In this document: positions 19,120 to 26,485 of the stretch, piece by piece | Layout of the letters: each line of letters begins with the position of its first letter | Numbering within the stretch: the first letter of the stretch is position 1 | DNA from: Elusimicrobiota bacterium | Lineage (GTDB): Bacteria; Elusimicrobiota; Elusimicrobia; UBA1565; UBA9628 | Reading direction: 5' to 3' | Length of the DNA stretch: 48,507 nt | Assembly (NCBI GenBank): GCA_016212825.1 | Contig: JACRDS010000094.1 | Span: forward strand, 1 to 48,507 | Translations under genes and position numbers: made by a program | Notes under the pieces: model-generated | Database searches by the model: none | Told to the model about the DNA's origin: nothing | What the model saw: only the letters and a program-made list of their open reading frames with translations

Positions 19120-19130
19120 CTTCTAAGTCT

Positions 19131-19427
19131 TCAACCTATCCTGCGAACCTTGTAGCCTAGGGTGTGAAGCTCTTTCTCCAGCTTGTCGCGATGGTCGCCC
19201 TGGAACTCCAGGACGCCCTCCTTGACCGCGCCGCCGCAGCCCAGGCGCTTCTTGAGCTGGGCCAGGAGCTGGTCCTTGATCGTGGGGTGCATGATGAGGC
19301 GCTCCACGCGGGTGACGCCGCTGCCCTTGGCGTTGCGGCCGAAGCTCAGGCGCACGGGCTCGGGCTGGCGCGGGGTGCCGGGCTTGCCCCACTGATGGTC
19401 CGATGAATAAACGATCTTGTCGCTCAT
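19131..19427 (-). CDS. yciH: SUI1/YciH-family translation-initiation-factor-like protein
   Basis: Product of 98 residues. The SUI1 (eIF1-like) fold is indicated by VRLSFGRNAKGSGVTRVERL, then KKRLGCGGAVKEGVLEFQGDHRD and the C-terminal LHTLGYKVRRIG. All are family landmarks (K-x-L-G-C-G-G ... I-x-L-Q-G-D-x-R). Bacterial members can influence start-codon selection in vitro, but their physiological role is not settled. The ATG is chosen because TACAAT lies eight bases upstream and family length is about 100. It is transcribed divergently from the outer-membrane-like gene at 19489. Confidence 0.9.
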   Translation of the reverse strand: MSDKIVYSSDHQWGKPGTPRQPEPVRLSFGRNAKGSGVTRVERLIMHPTIKDQLLAQLKKRLGCGGAVKEGVLEFQGDHRDKLEKELHTLGYKVRRIG

Positions 19428-19435
19428 GGGACAAG

Positions 19436-19480
19436 ATTGTAGGAAGTTGCGGGAGGCTTGGGAACAATTGTTAGTATCAT
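19436..19480. promoter_or_regulatory. Divergent -10 boxes: yciH (-) and 19489 gene (+)
   Basis: Minus strand TACAAT (19441-19436) and plus strand TATCAT (19475-19480) each end eight bases before their start codons. Both predict leaders of about one or two bases. Confidence 0.5.
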
Positions 19481-19488
19481 ACGGACGC

Positions 19489-20388
19489 ATGAGGCGCCTC
19501 GTCCTGACCGGGATACTGCTCCTGGCCGTGGCCCCAGCCGCTGCTCTGGGCCAGCCCAGCGTGGACCTGGAGCTCGACGCCTACTACACCCCGCTCTCCA
19601 TGACTTTGCCCTTCACGGCCGGCGCGGACGAGCGCGACGTCGAGAAGGCCGAGCTCAAGACCTACCGCGACATGTTCGCCAGGGCGCTGGTGCCGCGCTT
19701 CCTGGTGCTGGAAGCCAGCGTCAACCCGCTGCCCCTGGCCGGCGTCCTCATCCGTCGGCATGCGTCCTCCTTCTATGAGGATACCCAGCTCTCGCCCAGC
19801 ACGAACCTGGTCAAGTCCCTGACCGCCGGCTTCGACGAGCCTTGGGCGCTAACCGCCTTCCTGGGCAAGGTCATAGACTACTCTCAGGGGCGCAAGGTCG
19901 TGGGCCACCGTCAGCGCGGCTACGTCGGCTATCTGGCCACCTACGGGAACACCCATATCCTCGTCAACCAGCTCATCCCGGACCATTGGGTCGAGGCCGA
20001 GGCCAAGGTCAAGGGCGACCAGACCACGGACAACCGGCGGATGAAGTGGAGCTTCCGCTTCGGGACCAAGCGCCACGGCAACCGCGAGATACTCGATACC
20101 TATTACATCGGGCTGCGCCGCGACCGGACCGATTTCAAGAAGACGCGCTGGTCCTGGCTCCTGTCGACCGCCCTGGAGTACCGCATCGATTTCGACCACC
20201 GCGACTTCCAGCCGGTCAAGCACTACCTCATGGCGGAGAAGAACTGGCCCTTGGGCAGGCGCAAGGTGGTCCTGAGCGTGGGGGTGGGGTATCTGCGGCG
20301 CGACGCGGGCAACTACCTGGGCGGGCTGGCGGTCCGGCACGGGCTCGCGGAAGAGCAGCTCCTGCTGCGTCCCAACCTCAAGTTCTGA
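19489..20388 (+). CDS. Exported protein, probable outer-membrane beta-barrel
   Basis: Product of 299 residues; no family recognised. It has a Sec signal peptide (LILLLAVAPAAALG-like, residues 1-21). The mature part has alternating aromatic/charged strands (RMKWSFRFGTKRHG, WSWLLSTALEYRIDFDHRD, KVVLSVGVGYLRRDAG) and ends with a C-terminal Phe (LRPNLKF). These are characteristic of outer-membrane beta-barrels recognised by the Bam machinery. Function is unknown. The ATG is supported by the signal peptide and the adjacent -10 box. Its end overlaps the convergent esterase gene by 11 bases. Confidence 0.75.
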   Translation: MRRLVLTGILLLAVAPAAALGQPSVDLELDAYYTPLSMTLPFTAGADERDVEKAELKTYRDMFARALVPRFLVLEASVNPLPLAGVLIRRHASSFYEDTQLSPSTNLVKSLTAGFDEPWALTAFLGKVIDYSQGRKVVGHRQRGYVGYLATYGNTHILVNQLIPDHWVEAEAKVKGDQTTDNRRMKWSFRFGTKRHGNREILDTYYIGLRRDRTDFKKTRWSWLLSTALEYRIDFDHRDFQPVKHYLMAEKNWPLGRRKVVLSVGVGYLRRDAGNYLGGLAVRHGLAEEQLLLRPNLKF

Positions 20389-21379
20389 GCCGGCGGGACA
20401 GCAGCGCCAGGGAGACGTCCCAGCGCTCGGCCGTATCGAAGTGGCCGAGGCCGTGCTCCTCGTAGGCGTGCTTCACGCCGAGGCCCTTGAGCACCTGCGA
20501 GAGCTTGCGCGCGCCCAGGTGCAGGTTGAACTCGTCGCGCCGGCCTGCGTCGAAGAACAGGGTCTTGAGCTTCTTGAGATTGGCGCGCTGCTTGGGCGCG
20601 AGCGTCACCGGGTCGAGAGCTTTCCAGCGGGCCCAGACCTCCGGGATCAACTCGCCCGTGCGCGGGTCGCAAGGCAGGTCGAATCCGGTCTTGCTCTTGG
20701 GATTGGGGGAGTAGCAGGCGGACATGCCCGCGATGTTGACCAAGGCGTGCTCGAAGCCGTCCTTGTCGCGGGCGGCGCGGAATTCCTTGAGGAAACTCTC
20801 CACGGAGCCGCCGTACTTGCCGAGCGCCGTGGCGGCTTTCAGGATGTCCGGCCCATAGCAGGCCTCGAAGAACATGTCGCCCGAGTGGCTGGCGACATGG
20901 CCGAAGACTTCCGGATGGCGCATGGCCAGCATCAAGGCGCCGTAGCCGCCCGAGGACTTGCCCACCACGGCCCGGCCTTCGGGCTTGGAGACGAGCGTCA
21001 TCTTGTCCTCGAAGAAGCCGACGAGCTCCGAGATGATGTGCGTCTCATAGCGGCCTACCGCCGGGGAGTCCAGGTACTGGCTGCCGCCGAAGGCGGTGAA
21101 GCAGTCCGGCATGATGAGCACGCACTCCTTGGCCTTGCCCTCGGCTATGAGGCGGTCGAAGCGCTCCGGCAGGCTCTCGCGCCAGGGGTGGAAGTTGAGG
21201 AAGCTCTTGCCCGTGCTGGTGAAGCTCGCCAGGATATAGAGGGCCGGATAGGTCCGGCCGCGCACCTTGCCGTAGGAAGGGGGCATGTAGACCGGTACCT
21301 GGCGCCTGCAAGGGTCGCCCAGAGGGTTGTCCTTGAGAACGATGCTGCCGACCGCTTCTATTTGGACCTTTCCGTTCAA
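20378..21379 (-). CDS. Putative esterase (esterase D / enterochelin-esterase-like alpha/beta hydrolase)
   Basis: Product of 333 residues. Early strands PVYMPPSYGKVRGRTYPALY are typical of the putative-esterase family. The nucleophile elbow is GKSSGGYGA (G-x-S-x-G), the acid is probably Asp in LFFDAGRRDEF, and the base is His in EHGLGHFD. No signal peptide is seen, so it is probably cytoplasmic; the substrate is unknown. TTG at 21379 is the most upstream reasonable start, with GGGG six bases before it. The next Met (at MPPSYG) would remove the first strands. A REP-like repeat lies just upstream. Confidence 0.85.
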   Translation of the reverse strand: MNGKVQIEAVGSIVLKDNPLGDPCRRQVPVYMPPSYGKVRGRTYPALYILASFTSTGKSFLNFHPWRESLPERFDRLIAEGKAKECVLIMPDCFTAFGGSQYLDSPAVGRYETHIISELVGFFEDKMTLVSKPEGRAVVGKSSGGYGALMLAMRHPEVFGHVASHSGDMFFEACYGPDILKAATALGKYGGSVESFLKEFRAARDKDGFEHALVNIAGMSACYSPNPKSKTGFDLPCDPRTGELIPEVWARWKALDPVTLAPKQRANLKKLKTLFFDAGRRDEFNLHLGARKLSQVLKGLGVKHAYEEHGLGHFDTAERWDVSLALLSRRLRT

Positions 21380-21391
21380 GTTATCCCCAAA

Positions 21392-21418
21392 TACGTGAAA
21401 TCGTGAAAACCAGGTACC
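21392..21418. repeat. REP-like element, GTGAAAACCAGGTACC family
   Basis: The copy reads CGTGAAATCGTGAAAACC followed by AGGTACC. It shares AAATCGTGAAAACC with 7275-7303 and GTGAAAACCAGGTACC with the reverse complement of 36242-36257. It occupies the gap between the murQ stop and the TTG start of the esterase gene. Confidence 0.6.
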
Positions 21419-21421
21419 AAC

Positions 21422-22321
21422 TTAATCCAGGGCCTTTCTTAAAGAACCTTCGCAGCAGGCCAGGAGCTTGCGCGCCTGGGGCGCGGTGAGGCTCTTGCGG
21501 GCCATGACCACGGCGGTCTTGACGCTCCAGCCCGAGGAGCGGAACAGGGCCCGGGCCCGGGTCGGGCTGACCCGGCCCACCTCCGCGATGATGCGTTCAC
21601 CGCGCAGCTTGAGCTTGTGCGAGGTGGGCTTGAGGTCCACCATCCAGCGGTCGTAGACCTTGCCCAACAGGATCATGGTCCCGGTGGTCAAGGTGTTGAG
21701 CACCAGCTTGGCCGCGGTGCCGGACTTCATGCGGGTGGAGCCGGCCACCACCTCGGGCCCCACGTCCGGCGCGATGGTGAGCTCGGCGGGGTTGCCCGGC
21801 GGCCGGCCGTTGGAGGTGACCAGGATGGTGACGCAGCCCTGCCGTCGCGCCGCCTTCAGGGCGGCGCGCACGAAGGGCGTCACGCCCGAGGCCGCGATGC
21901 CCACCACCGCGTCGTCCTGGCCCAGCATGGACACGGCCTTAGCCCCGGCCTTCGGGTCATCCTCCGCGCCTTCCTTGGAGCGGAAGACCGAGCTCCTGCC
22001 CCCGGCCATCACGGCCCGGATCTCGCGGTCCGTGGTGCCGTAGGTCGGGGGGCATTCCGCCGCCTCCAGCACGGCCAAGCGGCCGCTGGTCCCGGCGCCG
22101 ATGAAGACCACCGTGCCGCCGCGGCGCAGGCAGCCGGCCAAGGCCTCCATGCCCTTGGCGATGGCCCGGCTCTGGCGGCTGACCGCAGCGGCCACCAAGG
22201 CGTCCTCCCGGTTGATGGCCTGGGCGATGCCCAAAGCGCTGCGGCGGTCTATGTGGCGCGTGCGCGGGTTGGGCCGTTCCGTGGGCAGGCGTGCGTAGAC
22301 GCGGGGCGAGAAGGGGACCAT
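21422..22321 (-). CDS. murQ: N-acetylmuramic acid 6-phosphate etherase
   Basis: Product of 299 residues, the usual length. MurQ cleaves the lactyl ether of MurNAc-6-phosphate to GlcNAc-6-phosphate and lactate during cell-wall recycling. A SIS sugar-phosphate-binding domain is visible: TVVFIGAGTSGRLAVLEAAE, the ECPPTYGT motif, VGIAASGVTPFV, and GPEVVAGSTRMKSGTAAKLVLN. All are strongly conserved in MurQ. The ATG immediately follows the TAG stop of the upstream hydrolase gene (TAGgATG), supporting this start over a longer Arg/Pro-rich extension. It fits functionally with the MltB transglycosylase elsewhere in the window. Confidence 0.95.
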   Translation of the reverse strand: MVPFSPRVYARLPTERPNPRTRHIDRRSALGIAQAINREDALVAAAVSRQSRAIAKGMEALAGCLRRGGTVVFIGAGTSGRLAVLEAAECPPTYGTTDREIRAVMAGGRSSVFRSKEGAEDDPKAGAKAVSMLGQDDAVVGIAASGVTPFVRAALKAARRQGCVTILVTSNGRPPGNPAELTIAPDVGPEVVAGSTRMKSGTAAKLVLNTLTTGTMILLGKVYDRWMVDLKPTSHKLKLRGERIIAEVGRVSPTRARALFRSSGWSVKTAVVMARKSLTAPQARKLLACCEGSLRKALD

Positions 22322-22322
22322 C

Positions 22323-23234
22323 CTAGTCGGCGGCCGGGGAGGGCGGCGTCTCCGGCGCGGGTTCGGCATCGCCCTCCTCATCGTAGGTCTCGGTGGAGCC
22401 CTGCACCCCGCCCTCCGCGGTCTCGGTGGAGACCGGCACCTCGGGCTTGACGGGATGCTCGACCCAGTCGAAGAGCTGGCCGATGACCGGGCCGCGCAGC
22501 ATCTTGGTGCCGTGTTCGGTGGGGGCCACGACCACGGTCAGCTTGCGCTCGCCGGAAGACGACAGGGCGAAGCGCTGCAGGATGGGCATGCCGCTGGCCG
22601 TGCTCTTGTCCGCCTCGGAGTACATCATGAGCAGGGGCCGGTCCTTGTAGGCGCGCAGGGCGTTGACCGTGGTGACGTCCTGGTACTGCAGGCGCGGCGA
22701 GAGCATCCCGACCATGGGGACCTTGCCGTGCAGGGCCGCGTAGCGCAGGGCCAGGCTGCTGCCCACGTCCGCGCCGATGACCGCGATGCTCTCCTCCGGC
22801 AGTCCCTGGCCGACGAGGTAGGCGACGCCGGCCTCGACGTCGGCCAGCATGTTGAGGTACTCGTTGTACTTCTTGATGCCGTTGTAGTCCTTGTTGACGA
22901 TGAACTTGCGCCAGGTGGCGGGCTTGCCGTCCGGCGCGGTGCGGCTGTCGCCGTGGCCGCGCAGATCCAGGGCCAGGTAGCCGTAGCCGCGCTTGAGCAG
23001 GGGCCGGGCCGCGCGGTACCAATCCTCCTTGCGGCCGCCCGTGCCGTGCAGGAGGAGGAAACTCGTCTTCTCCGGCTGGGGCGGGTTGTACTTGGCCTTG
23101 AGGTTCCAGCCGTCCTTGGTGGTGATGTCCACCAGGAGTCCAGGGAACACCAGAGGCTTGACCGGCTTGGCCGGGGCCGCGGCCTGGGCCGTGGCGGCGG
23201 AGCACAGCAGCGCCGCCAGGACGAGCGCCCTCAT
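22323..23234 (-). CDS. Exported alpha/beta hydrolase with Asp in the nucleophile elbow
   Basis: Product of 303 residues with a signal peptide (LVLAALLCSAATAQA). The alpha/beta hydrolase landmarks are FLLLHGTGGRKEDW (oxyanion region), YLALDLRGHGDS, the elbow AVIGADVGSSLAL, the acid in MMYSEADKST and the His in APTEHGTKM. The elbow residue normally Ser in close relatives (G-A-S-x-G) is Asp here (codon GAC). That would suit an ester-intermediate mechanism as in haloalkane dehalogenases or epoxide hydrolases, or an inactive enzyme. The C-terminal 40 residues are acidic and Pro/Thr-rich. The ATG overlaps the ndk stop (ATGA). Confidence 0.85.
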   Translation of the reverse strand: MRALVLAALLCSAATAQAAAPAKPVKPLVFPGLLVDITTKDGWNLKAKYNPPQPEKTSFLLLHGTGGRKEDWYRAARPLLKRGYGYLALDLRGHGDSRTAPDGKPATWRKFIVNKDYNGIKKYNEYLNMLADVEAGVAYLVGQGLPEESIAVIGADVGSSLALRYAALHGKVPMVGMLSPRLQYQDVTTVNALRAYKDRPLLMMYSEADKSTASGMPILQRFALSSSGERKLTVVVAPTEHGTKMLRGPVIGQLFDWVEHPVKPEVPVSTETAEGGVQGSTETYDEEGDAEPAPETPPSPAAD

Positions 23235-23686
23235 GGGAGTATTTCCCCGTTGCGGAACCAGAGGGCGACCTCGCGGGCCGCGTCCGCGGCGTTGGCCGAG
23301 GCGTGCAGGACGTTCTCGAACTGGCCGGCCGTGGTGACGCGGCCGAAGGAGCCGCGGATGGTGCCGGGCTTGGCGGCCTCGGGGTTGGTGGCGCCCGCGA
23401 TCTCGCGCACCTTGGCGATGCAGCCCTCGCCGCGGTAGACCATGGCCAGGACGCGGTGGTCCGCCAGGCCGTGGAACTCGCCGCGGATGTACTTGATGAG
23501 GTTGGCGTAGAAGGGCTTGCCCACGTGCTCGGCGTAGTGCTTCTCGGCCAGTTCGGCGGTGACGCCGACCATCTTGGCCGCGACCATCTCCAGGCCGGCG
23601 TTGTCGAGGCGGTCGATGGTGAGGCCGGTCAGCTTGCGGTGCAGGCCGTCGGGCTTGATGAGGATGAGGGTCTGTTCGATGGGCAT
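23231..23686 (-). CDS. ndk: Nucleoside diphosphate kinase
   Basis: Product of 151 residues, slightly above the usual 140. It transfers the gamma-phosphate from ATP to other nucleoside diphosphates. Conserved features: TLILIKPDGLHR at the N-terminus, the GKPFYANLIKYIRGE and VLAMVYRGEG segments, PGTIRGSFG, and the phosphorylated His in NVLHASANAADA. The ATG is chosen because TAGAAT ends six bases upstream, another leaderless arrangement. It forms an operon with the exported hydrolase and murQ. Confidence 0.96.
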   Translation of the reverse strand: MPIEQTLILIKPDGLHRKLTGLTIDRLDNAGLEMVAAKMVGVTAELAEKHYAEHVGKPFYANLIKYIRGEFHGLADHRVLAMVYRGEGCIAKVREIAGATNPEAAKPGTIRGSFGRVTTAGQFENVLHASANAADAAREVALWFRNGEILP

Positions 23687-23692
23687 GGCAGG

Positions 23693-23741
23693 ATTCTACA
23701 AAAAGGGCGGCCTGGCTTCCCAGCCGCCGTTGATGTAGACT
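23693..23741. promoter_or_regulatory. Divergent leaderless -10 boxes: ndk (-) and 23748 gene (+)
   Basis: Minus strand TAGAAT (23698-23693) and plus strand TAGACT (23736-23741) each end exactly six bases before the start codon of their gene. No Shine-Dalgarno sequence is present on either side. Confidence 0.65.
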
Positions 23742-23747
23742 TGGATT

Positions 23748-24557
23748 ATGGGGGATGAGGCCCTGCGCTACGCGGTCCTGCTGAGCCGGCCGGAGCAGCT
23801 CGACTTCCATGCCCTGGCCGAGGCACTGGCGCGCCTGCGCTCGGTCCCGGTCCTGGACGCCGTGCACGAGGCGCGCTCCTGCTGGGGGATCTTGGGAGGG
23901 CACCAGGAGGAAGCCGCGGCCAGGCAGGAGGCCGCCGCCCTGGCCGCAGCCGGCTTCTCGACCCTGGCCCTGCCCGAGAACCTGGTCGAGGACCTGCCCG
24001 ACGCGGTCATGGCCGCGCGCGCCGAGCTCAAGCCCGAAGCCTCCGACTTCTACGGCGCCGAGGCCGCGCCCTTGAGGGTCACGGCCCAGGACGTGGTCCT
24101 GCTCTGCGCCGTCGTCCTCAAGCGGGAAGCCACGCAGACCATCACCACGCAGAAGGACATCAGCCTGGGGCAGAAGGCCCTGCAGGTGGGCCTGCTCATG
24201 GCCACGGGCCTGCCTATCGGGACGGCCCGCATGAGGAAGGAAGAGAAGAAGACGGTCCCCAGCCCCGAGCTCTGGGGCGTGCTGGACATCGTCCTGAAGG
24301 ACCCGGCCCGGCGCCTGCGGCTGTTCTCCGAGAGCTTCGACTACTCCTGTCTCGGGGCGGACAAGGTTTACGACACCCTCGGCAACCTGCGCGTGCTGGC
24401 CCGCCGGCTGGCCGCGCTCTGGCCCGAGGCCGGCCGCAACCGCGGCTTGGGCTTCATCCTGGAAGGCAAGCCCCAGCGCGAGATGGGCTACGAGACCTTG
24501 GACGACCTGGAGCGCGAGGCCCGCTGGCTGCTCACCTTGCGCACGCTGCGCGCCTAG
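23748..24557 (+). CDS. Conserved-looking cytoplasmic protein of unknown function
   Basis: Product of 269 residues, no signal peptide or membrane segment, no family recognised. The N-terminal about 90 residues read like a small alpha/beta domain (YAVLLSRPEQLDFHALAEAL ... FSTLALPENL). The middle contains a VVLLCAVVLKRE strand and a short segment rich in Thr/Gln (TQTITTQKDISLGQKAL), and the end is helical. Base composition and codon use match the neighbours, and the -10 box six bases upstream supports expression from this ATG. It is monocistronic and convergent with the membrane protein that follows. Confidence 0.8.
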   Translation: MGDEALRYAVLLSRPEQLDFHALAEALARLRSVPVLDAVHEARSCWGILGGHQEEAAARQEAAALAAAGFSTLALPENLVEDLPDAVMAARAELKPEASDFYGAEAAPLRVTAQDVVLLCAVVLKREATQTITTQKDISLGQKALQVGLLMATGLPIGTARMRKEEKKTVPSPELWGVLDIVLKDPARRLRLFSESFDYSCLGADKVYDTLGNLRVLARRLAALWPEAGRNRGLGFILEGKPQREMGYETLDDLEREARWLLTLRTLRA

Positions 24558-24570
24558 GGCGCGCGGCGGC

Positions 24571-26439
24571 TCAGTCCAGGAACGGTCCCAGCCGGGCGAA
24601 CAGCTTCGCCGGCATCTCCGCCACAGGGACGGGGTAGAAGCGGAGGTCCAGCCCGCAGCGGGGGTCGCTCACGGGCCAGGCGATGGTCACGGTCCCTTCC
24701 TGGGCCGCGCCCGCGGGGCGCAGCTCCAGGCGGCGCCCGTCGTCCGAGAGCCGCCCCTTCAGCCCCCGGACCGCGGTGAACCTGCCGGCGCACGCCGCCA
24801 GCCCCCGGCCCGGGCCGGAGGCCGCGGGCAGGTAGATGACCCTCGGCTCGCCCCAAGCCGGGACTCGGACCGGGAAGACCAGCGCGGAGGCTTCCCGCGG
24901 CGAGACCGCGGCGCGGGCCGCGTAGGGGAGGTTCCCGTCCATGCAGGTGTCCCGCCCGAAGTCCGGGTTGTCGAAAGCCAGCGTCCTCCATGTCCGCCGC
25001 CCACCGGCGTCCGGGGACTCTCCGGCCGGAGCGAACCGGGTCGGGTCCAGCCACGGCGGATACTCCGTGAGCAGGAAATCCCGTCCGCGGCTGGCGACCC
25101 GCACTCCTTCCCAGGGCTCCGGCCGGAAGCCGGACGGCACCGCGGTGAGCAGCACGCGGGGGGCGCCGGGCGCGAGTTCGCCGAGGCGGCGCGCGCCCGA
25201 GAGGCAGGGGGCCTCGAGCCATAGGCCGGACTGGAGGTCAGACTGTATCCCCTGCCCGGACGAGACGCGGGCGTAGATCTCGTCGAAAGGCCGGCCCTCG
25301 CGGTGGAGGGCCCTGGTCAGCAGACGGACCTCCCCCAGCGTCAGGGGGCCGCTCAGGCCGGGCGTTGCCGCAGGCGGGTGCTGCCATCTGATGAGGCCCA
25401 GCAGGGCGAGTGGGATCGTCCAGCGCAGCAGTGTCGAGGCGGCTGCTCGCTGGATCCAGGCGCGTCCCCATCTGGCCGCCAGCCAGATGGCCGGCGGGAT
25501 CAGGGTCTCGAGATACTGCGCGTCGAGGAAATGCGACGTCAGGATGCAGGTGAGGCTCAGGGCGTAGCCGACGGCCCCGGCCAGCATGATCCGATTGAAC
25601 AGCGGCAGCCGTCCTTCGCTGCGCCGCGACAGGGAGCGATATCCCAGCGCCGCCGCCAGCAGCCAGCCGCCCCACGCTCCCGCGGAGACCCACGCCTGCC
25701 CGGGCCGCGCCAGGGACGGGGTCCAGGCCGCCGAGCCCAGTATGCGCAGGTTGGCCGCCAGGCTGTCCCACGAGAGGAGCATCCACGAGGCGGCCAGGAC
25801 GAGGACCACCTCCGGGAGGACGCGCCGCGTCCTCGGCAGGGACAGGAGGGCCGCCGCCGCGCCGGGCAGGAACAACAGCATCTCCAGGTGGACCTGGGTG
25901 GCCAGCCCCCAGAGGAGCGCGCAGGCGACGGCTCCCAGAGCCCGGCCCCGCGGAGAGGCCCGGCAGGTCTTATGGAGCAGGAAGATGAGAAGGTTCAGGA
26001 GGAACGGCAGGAGGGAGAAGATCTGCGGGCTCTCGATGATCCGGCTCCAGGTCAGCCCGGCGTAGGCCAGCGTGCCGAGCAGGCCCGTCCAGCGGTCGGT
26101 CTCCCGGCTCAGGACGTGGAAGAAGAGGCTCAGCCCTGCGGCGTGCAGGACGAGGAGCGTCAGCGGCAGCGCGCTCAGCGGGATGCCGAGCCGCGGCAGC
26201 AGGTCCAGGAACCGGTTGAAGGCGAAGCCGTGGAAGAAAGCCATGGAGGAAGGGCTGCCCTGGCTGACGCAGCGGCCGCCCTGGCAGTTGCGCGCCAGGA
26301 GCAGGTCCCGGACGAGGTCCGGGTGCGCGGCCGCGTCCGGGTGGACCTGGGGCAGCATGGCGAGGAGCACGCCGGCCAGCATCAGGGCGCCGAGGATGAG
26401 GTCCTGGCGCAGTCCGTCTGTGGAGGGATGCCGGTCCAT
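24571..26439 (-). CDS. Polytopic membrane protein, glycosyltransferase-C-like
   Basis: Product of 622 residues. The N-terminal about 370 residues contain roughly ten hydrophobic segments (such as LILGALMLAGVLLAMLPQV and LLFLPGAAAALLSL). Early acidic residues (HPDAAAHPDLVRD) sit in the first loop, where GT-C glycosyltransferases carry their catalytic Asp. The C-terminal about 230 residues are soluble. It may transfer sugars from lipid-linked donors to surface glycans, but I cannot place it in a named family. It is divergent from a second polytopic protein at 26486 and close to an SGNH hydrolase. TATAAT lies 16 bases upstream of the ATG, so this transcript would have a leader of about ten bases. 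Confidence 0.7.
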   Translation of the reverse strand: MDRHPSTDGLRQDLILGALMLAGVLLAMLPQVHPDAAAHPDLVRDLLLARNCQGGRCVSQGSPSSMAFFHGFAFNRFLDLLPRLGIPLSALPLTLLVLHAAGLSLFFHVLSRETDRWTGLLGTLAYAGLTWSRIIESPQIFSLLPFLLNLLIFLLHKTCRASPRGRALGAVACALLWGLATQVHLEMLLFLPGAAAALLSLPRTRRVLPEVVLVLAASWMLLSWDSLAANLRILGSAAWTPSLARPGQAWVSAGAWGGWLLAAALGYRSLSRRSEGRLPLFNRIMLAGAVGYALSLTCILTSHFLDAQYLETLIPPAIWLAARWGRAWIQRAAASTLLRWTIPLALLGLIRWQHPPAATPGLSGPLTLGEVRLLTRALHREGRPFDEIYARVSSGQGIQSDLQSGLWLEAPCLSGARRLGELAPGAPRVLLTAVPSGFRPEPWEGVRVASRGRDFLLTEYPPWLDPTRFAPAGESPDAGGRRTWRTLAFDNPDFGRDTCMDGNLPYAARAAVSPREASALVFPVRVPAWGEPRVIYLPAASGPGRGLAACAGRFTAVRGLKGRLSDDGRRLELRPAGAAQEGTVTIAWPVSDPRCGLDLRFYPVPVAEMPAKLFARLGPFLD

Positions 26440-26455
26440 GTCTTCGCCGGGGCCT

Positions 26456-26479
26456 ATTATAGCGACTTCATGGTATCAT
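26456..26479. promoter_or_regulatory. Divergent -10 boxes: 24571-26439 gene (-) and 26486 gene (+)
   Basis: TATAAT on the minus strand (26461-26456), 16 bases before the ATG at 26439. TATCAT on the plus strand (26474-26479), exactly six bases before the ATG at 26486. Confidence 0.55.
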
Positions 26480-26485
26480 TGGGCG

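Noticed and set aside
19131..19467. A plus- or minus-strand alternative frame over yciH
   Set aside because: Only the frame ending at 19131 has the SUI1 motifs; the others are Ala/Arg/Pro-rich shadows.
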